This document shows, in pieces, positions 12,485 through 23,845 of a stretch of 64,000 nucleotides of DNA. Source of the stretch: Liolophura sinensis (lineage: Eukaryota; Mollusca; Polyplacophora; Chitonida; Chitonidae); NCBI RefSeq assembly GCF_032854445.1, contig NC_088303.1, positions 31,691,501 to 31,755,500 of the forward strand, read 5' to 3'. Made by a program: the position numbers and the translations under genes. Positions within the stretch are counted from its first letter, which is position 1, and each line of letters begins with the position of its first letter. Under the pieces are notes generated by a model. It was not told the origin of the DNA. It worked only from the letters and a program-made list of their open reading frames with translations, and searched no databases.

Positions 12485-13268
12485 TCCCATTCTTAATCAC
12501 TGATGACTTCATTTCCAAATATTTTCCACAATTGACATAAAATAGAGGGCTTATTTTGAATATAAAATATGCCTCAAAAAAATGAAAAAAAAATTGCTTA
12601 CTTTTTGGGCATACATGTACTTTGCTTCAGATTCGTTAAAACTATTCTCTTTGTTTTACAGTACCTTTCCGTATATCCTTTAAGACTTGCAAAGTTTTTA
12701 CAGAAAAGCTTCCATCCATACTTTGTACATGCCAACTGTCTACACACAATAACTTTAACATTTCCACACCAATACCTGAACACAAATGTGTAATGAAGAT
12801 CAAATTTCCCTGTTACAGCAAGTCTTAAAATCAATAACATCTACCTCCTGGGAAACACTTTCTGCCTGATGGTAGACAGCCAATGAATCTTAAACAAGCA
12901 ACATGCCATTTCTACTCTTTTTCCTCGTATTTCTTCATTTGTAAATGACTCTGGTGAATGCAGTGGACATACAAGTACACTGTACATGAAATTTCTTCAC
13001 TTCATGTTTTTATATGCCGATTATTCATAGGCCTAAGCTCTTTAATCCAAAAAGAAGTCATCAGACAAGGTGGAGAGTACACTGTAAGCATTGTTACACA
13101 TCCAGTAAGCAGCAATAACTACATGTACGGTAAACAATCTAAAATTCAGCTCAAAAGAATTACATATTTAGAGACAAATGAATGTCATAAAATGTTGTTT
13201 TTTTTTGGTGCTGAAATTTCTAGTAGAATACCATCCTGCCTGTACATGATCCGAATCTTTCCAATAAA
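12485..13268. other. Non-coding stretch, no firm gene
   Basis: A 21-nt segment at about 12843-12863 is bracketed on the minus strand by taccatcag and GTAGATG and could be a microexon, but the donor is weak. The 105-codon plus frame at 12958-13275 has no motif. Confidence 0.3.
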
Positions 13269-13279
13269 GATCTAAGATC
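13269..13279. repeat. Target-site duplication, 5' copy
   Basis: gatctaagatc recurs exactly at 16822-16832, directly after the poly(A) tail of the retrotransposon between them. Confidence 0.85.
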
Positions 13280-13289
13280 TTTGAGGGCA

Positions 13290-13850
13290 ATTATATTATT
13301 ATAGATCTACATGTAAATATCCACAATGTTCCTGTAACTTATATGAACCTACAGATAAACCACCTTTCTATAATGCAATTATTAACAAAATTGAAGAAAT
13401 ATCTAACCCCTCTGTAATCATCTGTGGGGACTGGAATTTAGTTATCGATCCTGAAAAAGACACACATAATTATCAGCATGTAAATAATCCTATGGCCAGA
13501 CAGAAAGTACTGAATCTCATAAACAAAAATGAATATACAGATGTTTGGAGGCAAATGCATGGAGACAGACAATACACATGGCAAAATTCTGCAAAATTAA
13601 GCTAGAATCGACTTTTTTTTTTTGGTGTCAAAGGATATTTTCAATATCTCTACAAAGCAGAAATCATTCCAGGTTATAGGAGTGACCACTCCACAGTAAC
13701 ACTGAAGTGTAAACTCATAAACTGTGACCGTGGTGGGGGTTACTGGAAATTAAGCTATTCACGCTTAAGAGACCAAACTTACATCGATTTAATAAAAAAC
13801 ACCATAAACCAAACAATAGACGAATATTATCCCCCCAGTTTACAAAAGAG
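13290..13850 (+). pseudogene. LINE endonuclease domain, C-terminal remnant
   Basis: The translation contains VIICGDWNLVIDPEKD (around 13410-13455, equivalent to the GDFN motif) and YRSDHSTVTL (SDH at 13681-13689), both conserved catalytic motifs of LINE apurinic-like endonucleases. In the element this domain nicks the target DNA. A TAG near 13603 and a shift around a T run at 13611-13623 interrupt it, and TAA occurs near 13857 before the next segment. Confidence 0.88.
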
Positions 13851-13924
13851 AAAATTTTAAAAATATTCCCTAAGAACGGCTACAGTCTTGCGTTAGTGAC
13901 CAGTTATTTTTAGAAAAACTGCTA

Positions 13925-14611
13925 ATGAAAATAAGAGGAGAATCAATAAAATATTCATCAAAAATAGACAAGAAGGAACAAAGCAGAGAAACAGAATTGG
14001 AGAAAGAAATTGAACTACTAGAAAACGAAATTCAAGGCAATTTTATGAATGTACCTGATTTAAAACTCGAAATAGTGAATAATCTGAAAATAGAATATGA
14101 AATGCTGAGAGAAAAAGAGATGCAAGGTATATTAATCAGATCAAAGGCAAACAAAATTGAATGGGGAGAAAAACCTACGAAATATTTTTTGGCACTGGAA
14201 AAGAGAAATTATACAAACAAACTGATTTCAAAATTAACACTTGGTGATGGAAAAAAAATATATCAAACGACGGAAAATTTAGCGGCACAGAAAAATTATT
14301 ACTCAAATCTGTATAGGAAAACAGCTAAGGAGAGAAATGACCATAGGGGAGTTTTGAAAGACATAAAACTAGAGAGACTCTCGAACAGGGAGGCAGCCAA
14401 ATTAGAAGGCTTACTGACCTTCAAAGAGTTAATGCCAGCCTTGAGAAATATAAAAAACGACAAAACTCTAGGAATGGATGGTTTTCGGGTTGAATTTTAT
14501 GAAATGTTTGGAAAGACATTGGGCAATTTGTTCCAAGATCAGGCAATAAAGGTTCTGCAAAAGGCAAAATGTCAGTATCTCAAAAGCAAGGATTATAACA
14601 TGCTTACCTAA
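13925..14611 (+). pseudogene. LINE linker and N-terminal reverse transcriptase segment
   Basis: A 228-codon open segment. The first about 60 residues are charged and predicted coiled-coil-like (ETELEKEIELLENEI). Then comes the L1-type pre-RT block with EWGEKPTKYFLALEKRN, followed by the first RT motifs (MPALRNIKNDKTLGMDGF, EFYEMFG). It is the middle of ORF2, not an independent gene. The preceding stop and the following shift near 14585-14610 mark mutational damage. Confidence 0.92.
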
Positions 14612-15560
14612 ACCAAATAAACCAAGAGACAACTTAAAAAAACTGGCACCCCATTACTCTGTTAAACATAAGTTATAAACTATACAGAGCTTGCATTGCG
14701 AATAGACTAAAACTTGTCCTTGATGGCATCATAAATGAAGACCAGAAAGGTTTTATCTCAGGAAGATGTATTGCAGAAAATATACTACTAATTTACTACA
14801 TTATGTTCAAAAGCAAAGATAAAGGAATCCCGGGCCTTCTAATATGTCGATTTTGAGAAAGCCTTCGATGCCATCTCATGGAAATTCATGGAAGAAGTGC
14901 TTTATGATGTTCAATTTTGGAAATGATATGAGATCATGGATTAAATTGTTTCATACGGATATCTCTGCCCGCATTCCTCAATATGGCACTATGTCTTCTG
15001 TGTTCAATATTAGCAGGGGCTGTAGGCAAGGCGATCTCATTTCTCCATATCCTTTTCTCTTATATGCCGAGATTTTGGGTTCAATGATATGAAGCAATCA
15101 TAACATAAAGGGACTATACATAAACGAGACAGAACATAAATTAAGCCAATATGCTGATGATACTCAGCTATTTTTGGATGGATCTGAAAAGTCACTTTCG
15201 GAGGCACTAACTTGCTTAGGTACATATTATGAATACTCGGGATTGAAAATGAACATAGAAAAAAACCAAGGCTGCGTGGATAGGATCTCTCTCGGGCTCA
15301 AATGAAAAAAAGTAGTCACTTGGTTAAATTAGACTGGGTCGAGAAACTAAACAGACTGGGCATAAATTTTTCAACGGTGGATTTTAACAACATATGGAAA
15401 ATAAATCATCTTGCCAAAACAGACGACTTAAAAAATGACCTTCAAAGATAGAGAATCAGGAACGTATCATTATTAGGAACAGTTATAAAATCTCTAGCGT
15501 TGTCAAAATTAACTCACTTGTTTCTTTCCCTCCTAAACCCGCCTGACAGTGGTCTGTCAG
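14612..15560 (+). pseudogene. LINE reverse transcriptase core, frameshifted
   Basis: Continues the RT through several frames. It shows DFEKAFD-like sequence near 14845-14870, an SRGCRQGD block near 15013-15036, and the catalytic YADDTQLFLDG at 15150-15182. The family enzyme copies the element RNA at the nicked target. At least two frameshifts (near 14600 and 14845) and stops such as TGA near 15090 prevent a full product. Confidence 0.9.
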
Positions 15561-16703
15561 AAATAAATGTACTGCTTTATAAATTCATATGGAACGACGG
15601 TCCGATAGGATACAAAGATCCATCTTAAACAGAAACTATGATGAAGGTGGACTTGGTATGGTAAATTTAATGCCATTTGTACAATCACTAAAAATGTCTT
15701 GGATGAGAAGACTACATCTCGTGAAAGGAAAATGACAAAGTGTAAGTTTTTGTCAAAATGACTTGGAAAGACTCTCCACTTCAGGTGGCAAATATATTCC
15801 GCAAATAACAATAAGAATAGGCAACCCTTTCTGGGTAGATACACTAAAGGCATGGGAAGTGTTTACACAAAAAAATGGATAATAAATGTATCAGAAATAT
15901 ACTTGATGAACACTTATGGTACAACCCCTGCATTCGGGGACTGAGTTTTTTCATTTCCCAGTGGTACGTAAATAATATAACGTTTTTGAGGGACCTCGCA
16001 AAACGGTACGGACATTTGTTGACATTTACCGAGTTTAAGCAAAAATTCAAAGTAAATTGTACATTCCTGGATTATAATTGCCTACTTGAAAGTATTCCAA
16101 CTGAATGGATTAAACTCAAACACAGAAACGAGGTACAAAGATTTTCTATAACTACTAAGTAACAATTCACAGTCTAAGCTAAAAATTTGCGAAAAATGGG
16201 ACAAGTCCTTAGGTCTGCAGACAGAAACAAATTGGGAAAATGTTTTCAATTTTTTTTCAATAGATTTTCAATATAAAATGCTACACAGGATAACACCAAC
16301 AAAATCTTATCCCCATAAAATAGGACAGAGAACGGACAACAAGTGTGATTACTGAAGACTGGACAAAGATACAATACAGCACACATTCATTGAAGGTCCC
16401 AAATCACAAAAGCTTTGGAGCGAGTCTGAAAAGTTGTTGTCACAAACATGCAAGGTTAATATAAAAAAGACGCCTAAATTCATAATTATGGGATGGGACG
16501 AGACAGGAAAAAAGACATGTTTAAATTTAGTGATGCTTCTAGCTAAACAGTACAAGTTTGACAAAAGACAAAACAAAACCAATCTGAATCTAAAGCACCT
16601 GATCAAAGATACAGCAAACCACTACAGGTTAGAAAAATATATATCTGAAGTAACCGGAAAACAAGATGAATTCTCAGAGCGATGGAAAATGTTGGGATTT
16701 TAG
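15561..16703 (+). pseudogene. LINE C-terminal region
   Basis: Carries the thumb and C-terminal sequence, including YNPCIRGLSFFISQWYVNNI (near 15915) and a cysteine/histidine knuckle reading CDY, stop, RLDKDTIQHTF (16344-16390) in which TGA at 16353-16355 replaces an expected cysteine codon. The last open frame ends at TAG 16701-16703, about 90 bp before the poly(A) tail. Broken by several stops. Confidence 0.85.
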
Positions 16704-16821
16704 ACTCATAAGTGTGAAATTTTGAATGTGCGTGGTATGTGCTTGTGGATGATGAAGAACGAAATCAAACATGGAATCTGATTGGAGGAAAAGAAAAAAA
16801 AAAAAAAAAAAAAAAAAAACG

Positions 16822-16832
16822 GATCTAAGATC
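16822..16832. repeat. Target-site duplication, 3' copy
   Basis: Exact copy of 13269-13279, abutting the LINE poly(A) tail. Confidence 0.85.
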
Positions 16833-18004
16833 AAGTGAACTCTCAGAATCAGGAAAACTGTGAGAAACTCATTTACCAAAAGTCATAACTTGGAGCTTGC
16901 TCGTATTATTAATGTTTGACTTTCGTTTAAATTAAATACTGTACATTTTTAGGAATACTACGTACATGTACAGAATCTCCCTCCCTTCTCTCATGAAAGT
17001 CGCCTCTATTTCCACACCAGGGAAAATTTTTGACATATGATATTTTGAAGGGAAGCTGGTGAGAATGTTGTTTTGGGGTGTTAATAACAGCGGGAGTTGT
17101 CAGCCATTCTGGTCTAGCGAACACCCCTGTCTGGAGATGAGAGAATAAACACCCCTGAGTGGAGAGGGATCTGTAGCAGCTGAATGACCAGTCAGAATTA
17201 ATGACAGGGGAAAAGGCATCAATGCCACTGCATGCACAAGTGCTATTTGGAGGGACAAACATAATATCAGGGTATCCACGACATGTGGCACATTTTCTTG
17301 ATGAGACAAAACTGATGGAAATTTAAAGAGACCTACTTTCATTCACAAACACATCAATTATTTTATGCACATGTAAGTTTTTTTCTCTCCACAAAGGCCT
17401 GATGTTAGTTGCTATCCAGCTGATTTGCAAATTTATTTTCGTTCACACAATTTGACACAACTGATGTTGTTGATCATTACTGTACATCTCTGTGCAGATG
17501 TTAAACATGAAGCTGTGCTCATCACAACAGCTACATGTACATCCTTCTGCCAGCCACCTACTTTCACAAAGCATGGGTATAGTACTGCCCATGAAGATTT
17601 CGAGAGACTGTTTCCAAGGACTAACAAGAAGCCAAATTTGAACATTGACCTGAGAAAGTATGTCAAAGGTCAGTCCTTCATGCACAACAAGCGGATTCAA
17701 TTAATCTAACATAGCTGTTTTGCAGACATAATGTTAACAAGAGTTAATGAGCCAAAGAGGAGCTCTGAAATTGAGTTGATGAATACAATTTTATCATATG
17801 CAAAGGTCACTGGTGAATCCATGTTTAGAGAGAGTTTAGACAGTTTTAGAGAGAATGTCTACAACGGTTAACAAGCTAAATGTGAACTTGACCTGTGACA
17901 GTAGATGTGGGTTAAAGCTTTTTTGTTTTGCTGGAAAAGTATGAGCAATGCGCTCTCATTTGTTAACTAGAAATCAAAAGTTACAGAGGACATACCACAG
18001 TTAT
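16833..18004. other. Stretch without a supported gene
   Basis: Frames of 111 codons (17262-16927 minus) and 94 codons (17425-17709 plus) exist but overlap frames of similar size in other phases and show no motif. 17090-17200 contains a short internal repeat around aacacccctgagtgg / aacacccctgtctgg. Confidence 0.35.
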
Positions 18005-18395
18005 GAATTATTTTATTCATTTATTTACTTATTAATTGGTGTTTTATGTGTACTCAAGAATATTTCACTTACATACGAGAGTGGTCCAGGCCTTTGAATT
18101 TGAGGTGAGCTATCACACTCCCACACACAACAAAGTCTAGACGTGTCACTAAAACACAGGTCTGACCAAATCAAAAATCTGAGGAGAGTGGATCTCTAGA
18201 TATGCAAATCACACTCCTGATCTTTTGCACGGGGAGAGGTAATCACACGCAGGCAGTCTGCTAGCCGACTTTCCAACGTTTGACCAGAGAACAAGCCAGC
18301 ATAAGCTGGACGGGAACTCACAACACCTGCATTGGTGAGAGGCTTGTGGATCACTGTGCTAAGCTAACCTGCTAGCCACCATGCCACGGAGGAAA
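18005..18395 (-). mobile_element. SINE, long family A variant, minus orientation
   Basis: It starts with (ttta)n and ttggtgttttatgtgtactc, then aagaatatttcacttacata. An unusual middle block differs from other copies. It then ends with gccagcataagctgg, gggaactcacaac, cattggtgagaggct and a tRNA-like head ctaacctgctagccaccatg. It is the longest family A copy here and may contain an extra inserted block at 18100-18270. Confidence 0.75.
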
Positions 18396-18570
18396 TAGAT
18401 ATGAATTATTCCCTTTCTTCGTAAGTACATATACAGTATGGTCAGCCCACAACACTTCTATAATCAACACCATCTACATTGTACAGAGCTTAATTTTGCT
18501 CTTCTGATTCAACACAGTGCATGTATATTTTATGCGTGTTAGTGGTTCTGGTTATAATACTAACCATGAG

Positions 18571-18690
18571 TGATTTATTTTATTTATTTGATTGGTGTTT
18601 TATGTTGTACTCAAAAATATTTCACTTGTATGATGGCGGCCAGCATCATGGTGGGAGGAAACCAGGCAGAGCATAGGGGATTAGCATAGC
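18571..18690 (-). mobile_element. SINE fragment, family A, minus orientation
   Basis: Contains ttgattggtgttttatg, gtactcaaaaatatttcact, gatggcggccagcatcatgg, tgggaggaaaccaggcag and then stops, so only the tail half is present. Confidence 0.85.
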
Positions 18691-19613
18691 ACTGTATTTA
18701 GGAAAATCCTGACAAAAATAGAACATACATGTACATGTACCTGCACTTTAAAGCCTGGAATACCCAAGAACTTAGGACAAGACTGAAGAAATAAATTGAT
18801 CACACAGAGTTGGTTCCAGTTGCTGATGTGAATTAAAGATTCACTGGCAGACATGAAACCATTGGAGTACAACTCCAGTTATGTTGCATCATTATTTCAC
18901 ATGAACAAGCGCTTAAGACCCGACGCAAGTCGAACTGTGCATGCAAAGCCTAACAGACACACACAGAGCTCTTGACCTGACATGACTGAAGCCTGTGTCA
19001 AAGGCTAACCCTGCAGTCAGTTATGACCAGAGGAAACAGATCCACTGGTAATTTTCATTCAACAGTGAGCAAACAAGGGAGGATACTGAGTAATCTCAGT
19101 GTTTACACACAGTAATTATCTCTATTGGATGGCTCATAGACAGATCATTATGTAACTTGGGTAGGAGCCAAGAGGGACCACACTCAATATACATGCACAG
19201 GTACAACGTCCACAATACCCACATGGGACAAGTACATGTACATATCCAATGCACAGGGTTTTATGTACCTCCAGATTTACTTCATCCCTGTACTTTAAAT
19301 CTACTAGTCTTAGATATGCCTGGAGGTCTAAATGTGCCCGTATATATATGTTATATGTTTTTGTCTTGGGTATAACCACATGTAAACATTGTGCTATCAA
19401 GATTGCGAAGTAGTCCACAGTACTGACATCAACATACATGTACAAGCTACTACGATACTTCATAGTGCTCAAATATAACCTGTATGCACTTTGATTTATA
19501 AATCAACACAAGAATTTCGTAAAGTTAAAAGTTACCGTATCTGCACATGTACATCTACCTTGTATTAACAATTCAACAGCACTCGATCACTCAATCAATT
19601 TGCTGCATTCTAC
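18691..19613. other. Stretch without a supported gene
   Basis: AT-rich sequence with TACATGTA words. The 112-codon minus frame (19472-19134) overlaps frames on the opposite strand and shows no motif. Confidence 0.35.
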
Positions 19614-19709
19614 CATTTTCTTCGTAAGCCATGGCATAACTGTGAAGAATTCTGGATTATTAATGTCTGAAGAGGTTTCTTGAAGTGTATTTAATTTCTT
19701 CACCACACA
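19614..19709 (-). CDS. Candidate exon, copy 1 of a tandem duplicate
   Basis: Minus strand. A good acceptor (a T run, then attgtgcccag) is followed by an open frame reading CVVKKLNTLQETSSDINNPE, and the segment ends at a possible donor (AAAATG|GTAGAA). It is homologous to the segment at 19790-19880. Relative to that copy, a 2-bp length difference near the motif ccatgg shifts the frame: copy 2 reads NPMTYEEM, whereas here AMAYEEN is found only in another frame. This copy or the other may be a decayed exon. Function unknown. Confidence 0.35.
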
Positions 19710-19949
19710 CTGGGCACAATAAAAAAAAAGCATGACAATGTGCAAAATAGCAATAATTTCTGAAACTGTACATACACACATGTATCACATTTCTTCATAA
19801 GTCATGGGATTTGTGATGAATTCTTGGTTATCAGCATCTAAAGAGGTTTCTTCAAGTGTATGTAATTTCATCATCAAAGGCTGGGCATAAAAATATGTAA
19901 AATGGTAAAAGTTTCTGAAACTGTACATAATAAATGTACTTGTATCACA
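19618..19949. repeat. Tandem duplication, two units of about 170 and 160 bp
   Basis: Unit 1 (19618-19789) and unit 2 (19790-19949) align over their whole length, from tttcttc(g/a)taag(c/t)catgg through gaggtttcttgaagtgtat and ctgggca, to tttctgaaactgtacata and tgtatcac. Divergence is substantial, so the duplication is old. It includes a coding-like segment and intron-like flank. Confidence 0.9.
19790..19880 (-). CDS. Candidate exon, copy 2 of a tandem duplicate
   Basis: Minus strand, acceptor atatttttatgcccag. The open frame reads MMKLHTLEETSLDADNQEF and then ITNPMTYEEM before a TGA, which overlaps a possible donor (GAAAT|GTGATA). The parallel with copy 1 in acceptor position and reading frame suggests a duplicated exon in a minus-strand gene. 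No family recognised. Confidence 0.33.
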
Positions 19950-20239
19950 CTCACCCCTTTTTTGAAGGTCTTGGCTTTTTTAAAAGTTCTGACACACTGC
20001 AGTTTGTATTAAACAGGCATCTTTACATGTTGTCCTGGTTTCTACTCAGACTTACCCATTTTGATAAAAACATAAATCTGTCTACACTTGCTCATAGATG
20101 TGCTCCACTATATGCCCTAAAATACCCCATAAGTGCAGCTCTAAACCAAGCCTGACACATGCATAGCAAATCTCCAATACTTCCATCCTTTACTATGCAA
20201 ATCTATCCACCACATATATGAAAACCTTGTAAGACTTAC

Positions 20240-20329
20240 AGGAGTTTCTTTTGGCCCTAATTTTATTAATAATGAGGTCAGCTCGGTTATTTGCATGCAG
20301 CTGTTTTTCATTGGGGTCACACTGGCCCC
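20240..20329 (-). CDS. Candidate 90-nt internal exon, minus strand
   Basis: Minus strand: acceptor gcaaaccattgtcag and a strong donor (AACTCCT|GTAAGTC). The length is a multiple of three and two frames are open across it. One reads GQCDPNEKQLHANNRADLII, the other MQITELTSLLIKLGPKETP. Which frame is real cannot be settled here. Product unknown. Confidence 0.33.
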
Positions 20330-20997
20330 CTGACAATGGTTTGCAGGCAGGAAATGCTAACAGCTTTACAATATTTTTAATGGCTTTGCTTGTTATACTT
20401 TTACTCCCTTCCCTTATGCTCCAATGACGAACACACTCTCTAAGACCAAGTAATATATACACTGAGCCTACAAAACAAGATACAGAGAAGAAAGCCTTCA
20501 GCCAAAAATCTCATTTTGGACAGACAGTGTATGCTCTAGGATATACACGTAAAGCTGCCATGACTTTCTTAGCCGACATCATTTCTATCAACCACCGCAT
20601 GTTAATCAATTACTTATTAAATCTGCAAAGCATCATGACCTCCTCAACATTTTCTCATATGAAAGTGGAACTTTCAGTGCGATTTATACACATTTTCACT
20701 TTGATTCTGATGACAAAACTACATTGGTTGCATTCCCTAGTTTCAGGGCTTCGCAAAAAGTATAATTTTATCAGTCAACACAGAATAATGTCTTCAGAAT
20801 ATGCTGGAATAAACACCATGCAGACATGGGAAAAGGTTTACGAATTACAGTACCTGCACTATACATAGAGTAATTTAACATGTTTTTGTATACAATACAG
20901 GTAAATTTACTTTGATGTAAATTGCACACATGCCATTCTCTCAACTTGAAGGTAGAACATAATACATATTCACTGCTGTCACACCATTCTGTCTTAC
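20330..20997. other. Stretch without a supported gene
   Basis: Only a 113-codon plus frame (20527-20868) without a motif. Otherwise AT-rich. Confidence 0.35.
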
Positions 20998-21006
20998 CTT
21001 GCAGCG
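20998..21006 (-). CDS. Candidate 9-nt microexon, minus strand
   Basis: On the minus strand a very long T-rich tract ending tttatttag is followed by CGCTGCAAG and then a near-consensus donor GTAAGAC. The nine bases would encode Arg-Cys-Lys in phase 0. Both splice sites are strong and the pyrimidine tract is exceptional. No transcript evidence is available. Confidence 0.35.
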
Positions 21007-23339
21007 CTAAATAAAAAAAAAAATAAAAAAATTACCCTGCAATTAAAATAGAAAATCATAATTATATTAGTCTACTGAAAAAACATTATACAGTTATCAC
21101 CGATGTTGCAGTGATAAAACCTCACTTTCAACCTACAATCTAAGCACCTACAATGTTTCCAGTTGACCAGTCTTATAACCTGGATGTCTAATAACCTGCA
21201 TTATTACTTACGCTGCAATCTTCATTATATGTAAAAGAACCTGTAAAGTGTATGCACGTACCGGTACTTGCATATCATTACTGCATATTCTTCACCTATA
21301 GACCAACTGAGACAAATATATCTTTCAGCCAGAATCCCTGGCAGGTTTAAAAATAGAACGACAGCTCTAAAAACACCTTTGTTTTGCAGATGCATTAAAT
21401 ATCCAGCTTATAAAGTTGAGAAACTGGCAGGCAATTAGAAATTAAGTAAACAATTTAATTAAGGAGTTAATTGTTTAATAGGGAGCCAGGGTTGGGCTTT
21501 TGTGGGTCTAATAGAGAACAGTTGTAATAACAGTTTACAAATGTAAACAGGTCCATGTTGTGTTTAGACAGGTGATCCTAACAGACCACCATACTACACA
21601 GCTAGGATCCCATTCAACACCTTGTCTTAACTCCCCATAAGTTCTCCCCTTGGCCAACAGGTTTGGAATTCTAGGCCAAATCTAAATGGGAACAAAATCT
21701 CTAAAATCACAAACGTCTTTGGAATGCAAACATTTGGTAGTAAAGCTGAGACACAAGTAAGATAGAGGGAGGGGGACAACATGTGTGCAGTGCATGTAGT
21801 AGGCCTACTGGTCACCCAGTCTTCATGCACAGCACCTACAGATTTAACTAGGCTTTCTGTGGGGTTTATTTTCATGGAGTCTAAAAATCAAGGCAATGTG
21901 CAGGGCATAGAGAATGACCAGGGACTCCACAGAAAGACACAAGCAGTGCAGGAAGTGATCCCACAGCTGTCAGCTTATTTTAAACTCTTGCTGTATATTT
22001 GTCTTGTGTTCACACAGAAAATCCCCACCCACCTTCACTGGGGGCCCCAGGGAAACAAAAGCTACCATTTTTGTTGAAACACGTGTACATATACATTTAC
22101 TGTGGTGATGTTGAGACTGTACAATAAAAGCCAATTTTGGATGTATGCTTACATCCAATAAATTCATGCAAGAATTTGTTTTCTGGTTTTACATTTATAG
22201 GTCCTCACACAAATTTAATAAAATTTCATTGAGTTTTATATCATTTTTATTCCTTTTATTGATATTAACTCACAACCTTGAATGCTTGTCTTATACAATG
22301 ATGAACAATGGAGAAATCAGAGGGTAAAACTTTCACTTTGCATAAAAATGAAAACATACATGGATTACAAGTATCTAAAAATGCCTTATATGACCATACA
22401 TTTTGTCTGTGACCAACTTGCCCATTTTTTTTCTAATTCTGAGAGTTCTATTGATTGTAGGAAAGTGTTTAGTGATATTCTACTAGATAAATGTAACTGT
22501 CAGCACCAAAAATTTTGAGACATTCACTTGCCTCTAAAAATGCACTTTTGTGAGCAAAATTTTAGGTCATTTAGGGTACCTAAGATTATATTGATTTTAA
22601 TTTTACACATCGATGCATAGAGAGAAAGCATATACGCAATAAAAATGCAAATTTGTGCCTTCACTGCTGTGCTATTTACCGGTAGCTATCCCTCTCTTAA
22701 ATATTTCCAACACAGAAATATCTGCAGTCAACAAGACAGATGGCACTTGAGGGCCTGGGCAAATGCCTAGGAAGCCATACCCGTCACAGTAACACCCAGG
22801 TGACCCTAAGGGGTAGCCAGAGACAGCTTAACTGTTCCTGGGTATAATTACAGTATTACCCTACCCTTAACCCATCCCTCTTTTCTCAGTGATCCTTAGA
22901 CAAGGAGATGAGTCAGGTCCTAACCATAGACGTGCTCTAGAGCCGAGCATGAAACATATACGAATGCCACAAGTATGTAACCAATTTCTCCATCTGGTCT
23001 GCTGGTATTATTTTCACATATTGGACAGGCTATCTTGTCCACGAACGTAGTAATAAAGTTTGGCTAAGCAGAAAAGCAATCACTCGTAGGCATAATTATA
23101 CTGCATGCGCATGTCGCCACATGAACAAGGTCACAAGAGGTCCTTTGTGATTTAGGAACCAACAGACAAATATGTGCTTTTAGAAACTGAATTCTTGTCT
23201 AATCCACAATACATCTATCATAAATTAAATTAGAGCCAACTAGCTACATGTAGCTAACAACGTTGAACATGACAACAATTTTGTTTTTCAGTCAATATGC
23301 CTAGCTCACCGATTAAGTCTCACAGGCGAGTCCAGTACA
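21007..23339. other. Stretch without a supported gene
   Basis: AT-rich, no recognisable gene. A 29-nt minus segment near 21218-21246 lies between ttacag and GTAAGTAA and could be another small exon, but it has no independent support. 22740-22930 is less AT-rich and may be conserved non-coding DNA. Confidence 0.35.
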
Positions 23340-23845
23340 TATATTTATTATTTATTAATCTGATTGGTGTTTTACGAAGTGCTCAAGACTATTTCACTTG
23401 GGGCCCTCCGTAGCTCAGTTGGTTAGGGCGCTAGCACAGCGTAATGACTTAAGAGTCTCTCACCAATGCTGTCGGTGTGAGTTCAAGTCCAGCTCATGCT
23501 GGTTTCCTCTCCGGCCGTATGTGGGAAGGTCTGGCACAACCTGCAGATGGTTATGGGCTTTCCCCGGGCTCTGCCTGGTTTCCTCCCAATATAAGTGATA
23601 TATTCTTAAGTACAGCATAAAACAACAATCAAATAAATAAATAAATAAATCATTTCACTCATACGACAGCAGCCAGCATTATGGTGGGAGGAAAACATAC
23701 AAAGCCCAGGGGAAACCCAAGACCATCCACAGGTTGCTGGCAGACCTTCCCATGTAGAATCGAAGAGGAAGCCAGCATGAGCTGGACTTAAACTCATAGC
23801 GACTGCATTGGAGAGAGGCTGCTGGATCATTGCCAGTACATATAT
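23340..23845 (-). mobile_element. SINE, family A, minus, split by a second SINE
   Basis: The tail (tgattggtgttttacg...gctcaagactatttcact) is at 23360-23398. The rest (atttcactcatacgac, ggtgggaggaaaac, cagaccttcccatg, gaagccagcatgagctgg, ggagagaggctgctggatca) resumes at 23652 and runs to about 23845. A plus-orientation SINE sits between the parts. Confidence 0.88.
23399..23651 (+). mobile_element. SINE, family A, plus, nested in a reversed copy
   Basis: Near full length. The tRNA-like head has an A-box-like tagctcagttggttaggg and a B-box-like gagttcaagtcc, followed by the family body (gctggtttcctctccggcc, gtgggaaggtctggc, ctttccccgggctctgcctg) and an (aaat)n tail. An 8-bp duplication atttcact (23391-23398 and 23652-23659) flanks it, so it inserted into the older reversed SINE. 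Confidence 0.92.

Larger units (their letters stand above)
13280..16821 (+). mobile_element. 5'-truncated L1-like non-LTR retrotransposon
   Basis: A dead LINE about 3.5 kb long. In order it contains the C-terminal part of an apurinic-type endonuclease, a linker, a reverse transcriptase with the YADD catalytic motif, a C-terminal region, a short 3' UTR and a poly(A) tail at about 16794-16819. An 11-bp target-site duplication flanks it, the signature of target-primed reverse transcription. The wording of the region before the RT (KANKIEWGEKPTKYFLALEK) and of the GMDGF motif resembles the L1/Tx1 group. Several stops and frameshifts make it non-autonomous. The 5' end, including the start of the endonuclease, is missing. 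Confidence 0.93.

Noticed and set aside
13925-14611. Independent 228-codon host gene
   Set aside because: It is the linker and N-terminal RT part of a LINE, followed by YADD in another frame and a poly(A) tail.
17425-17709. 94-codon ORF plus two overlapping minus frames
   Set aside because: Three overlapping frames of similar length indicate chance openness.
23399-23480. tRNA gene
   Set aside because: A and B boxes belong to the SINE head; no acceptor stem or foldable cloverleaf, and the same sequence recurs with SINE bodies elsewhere.
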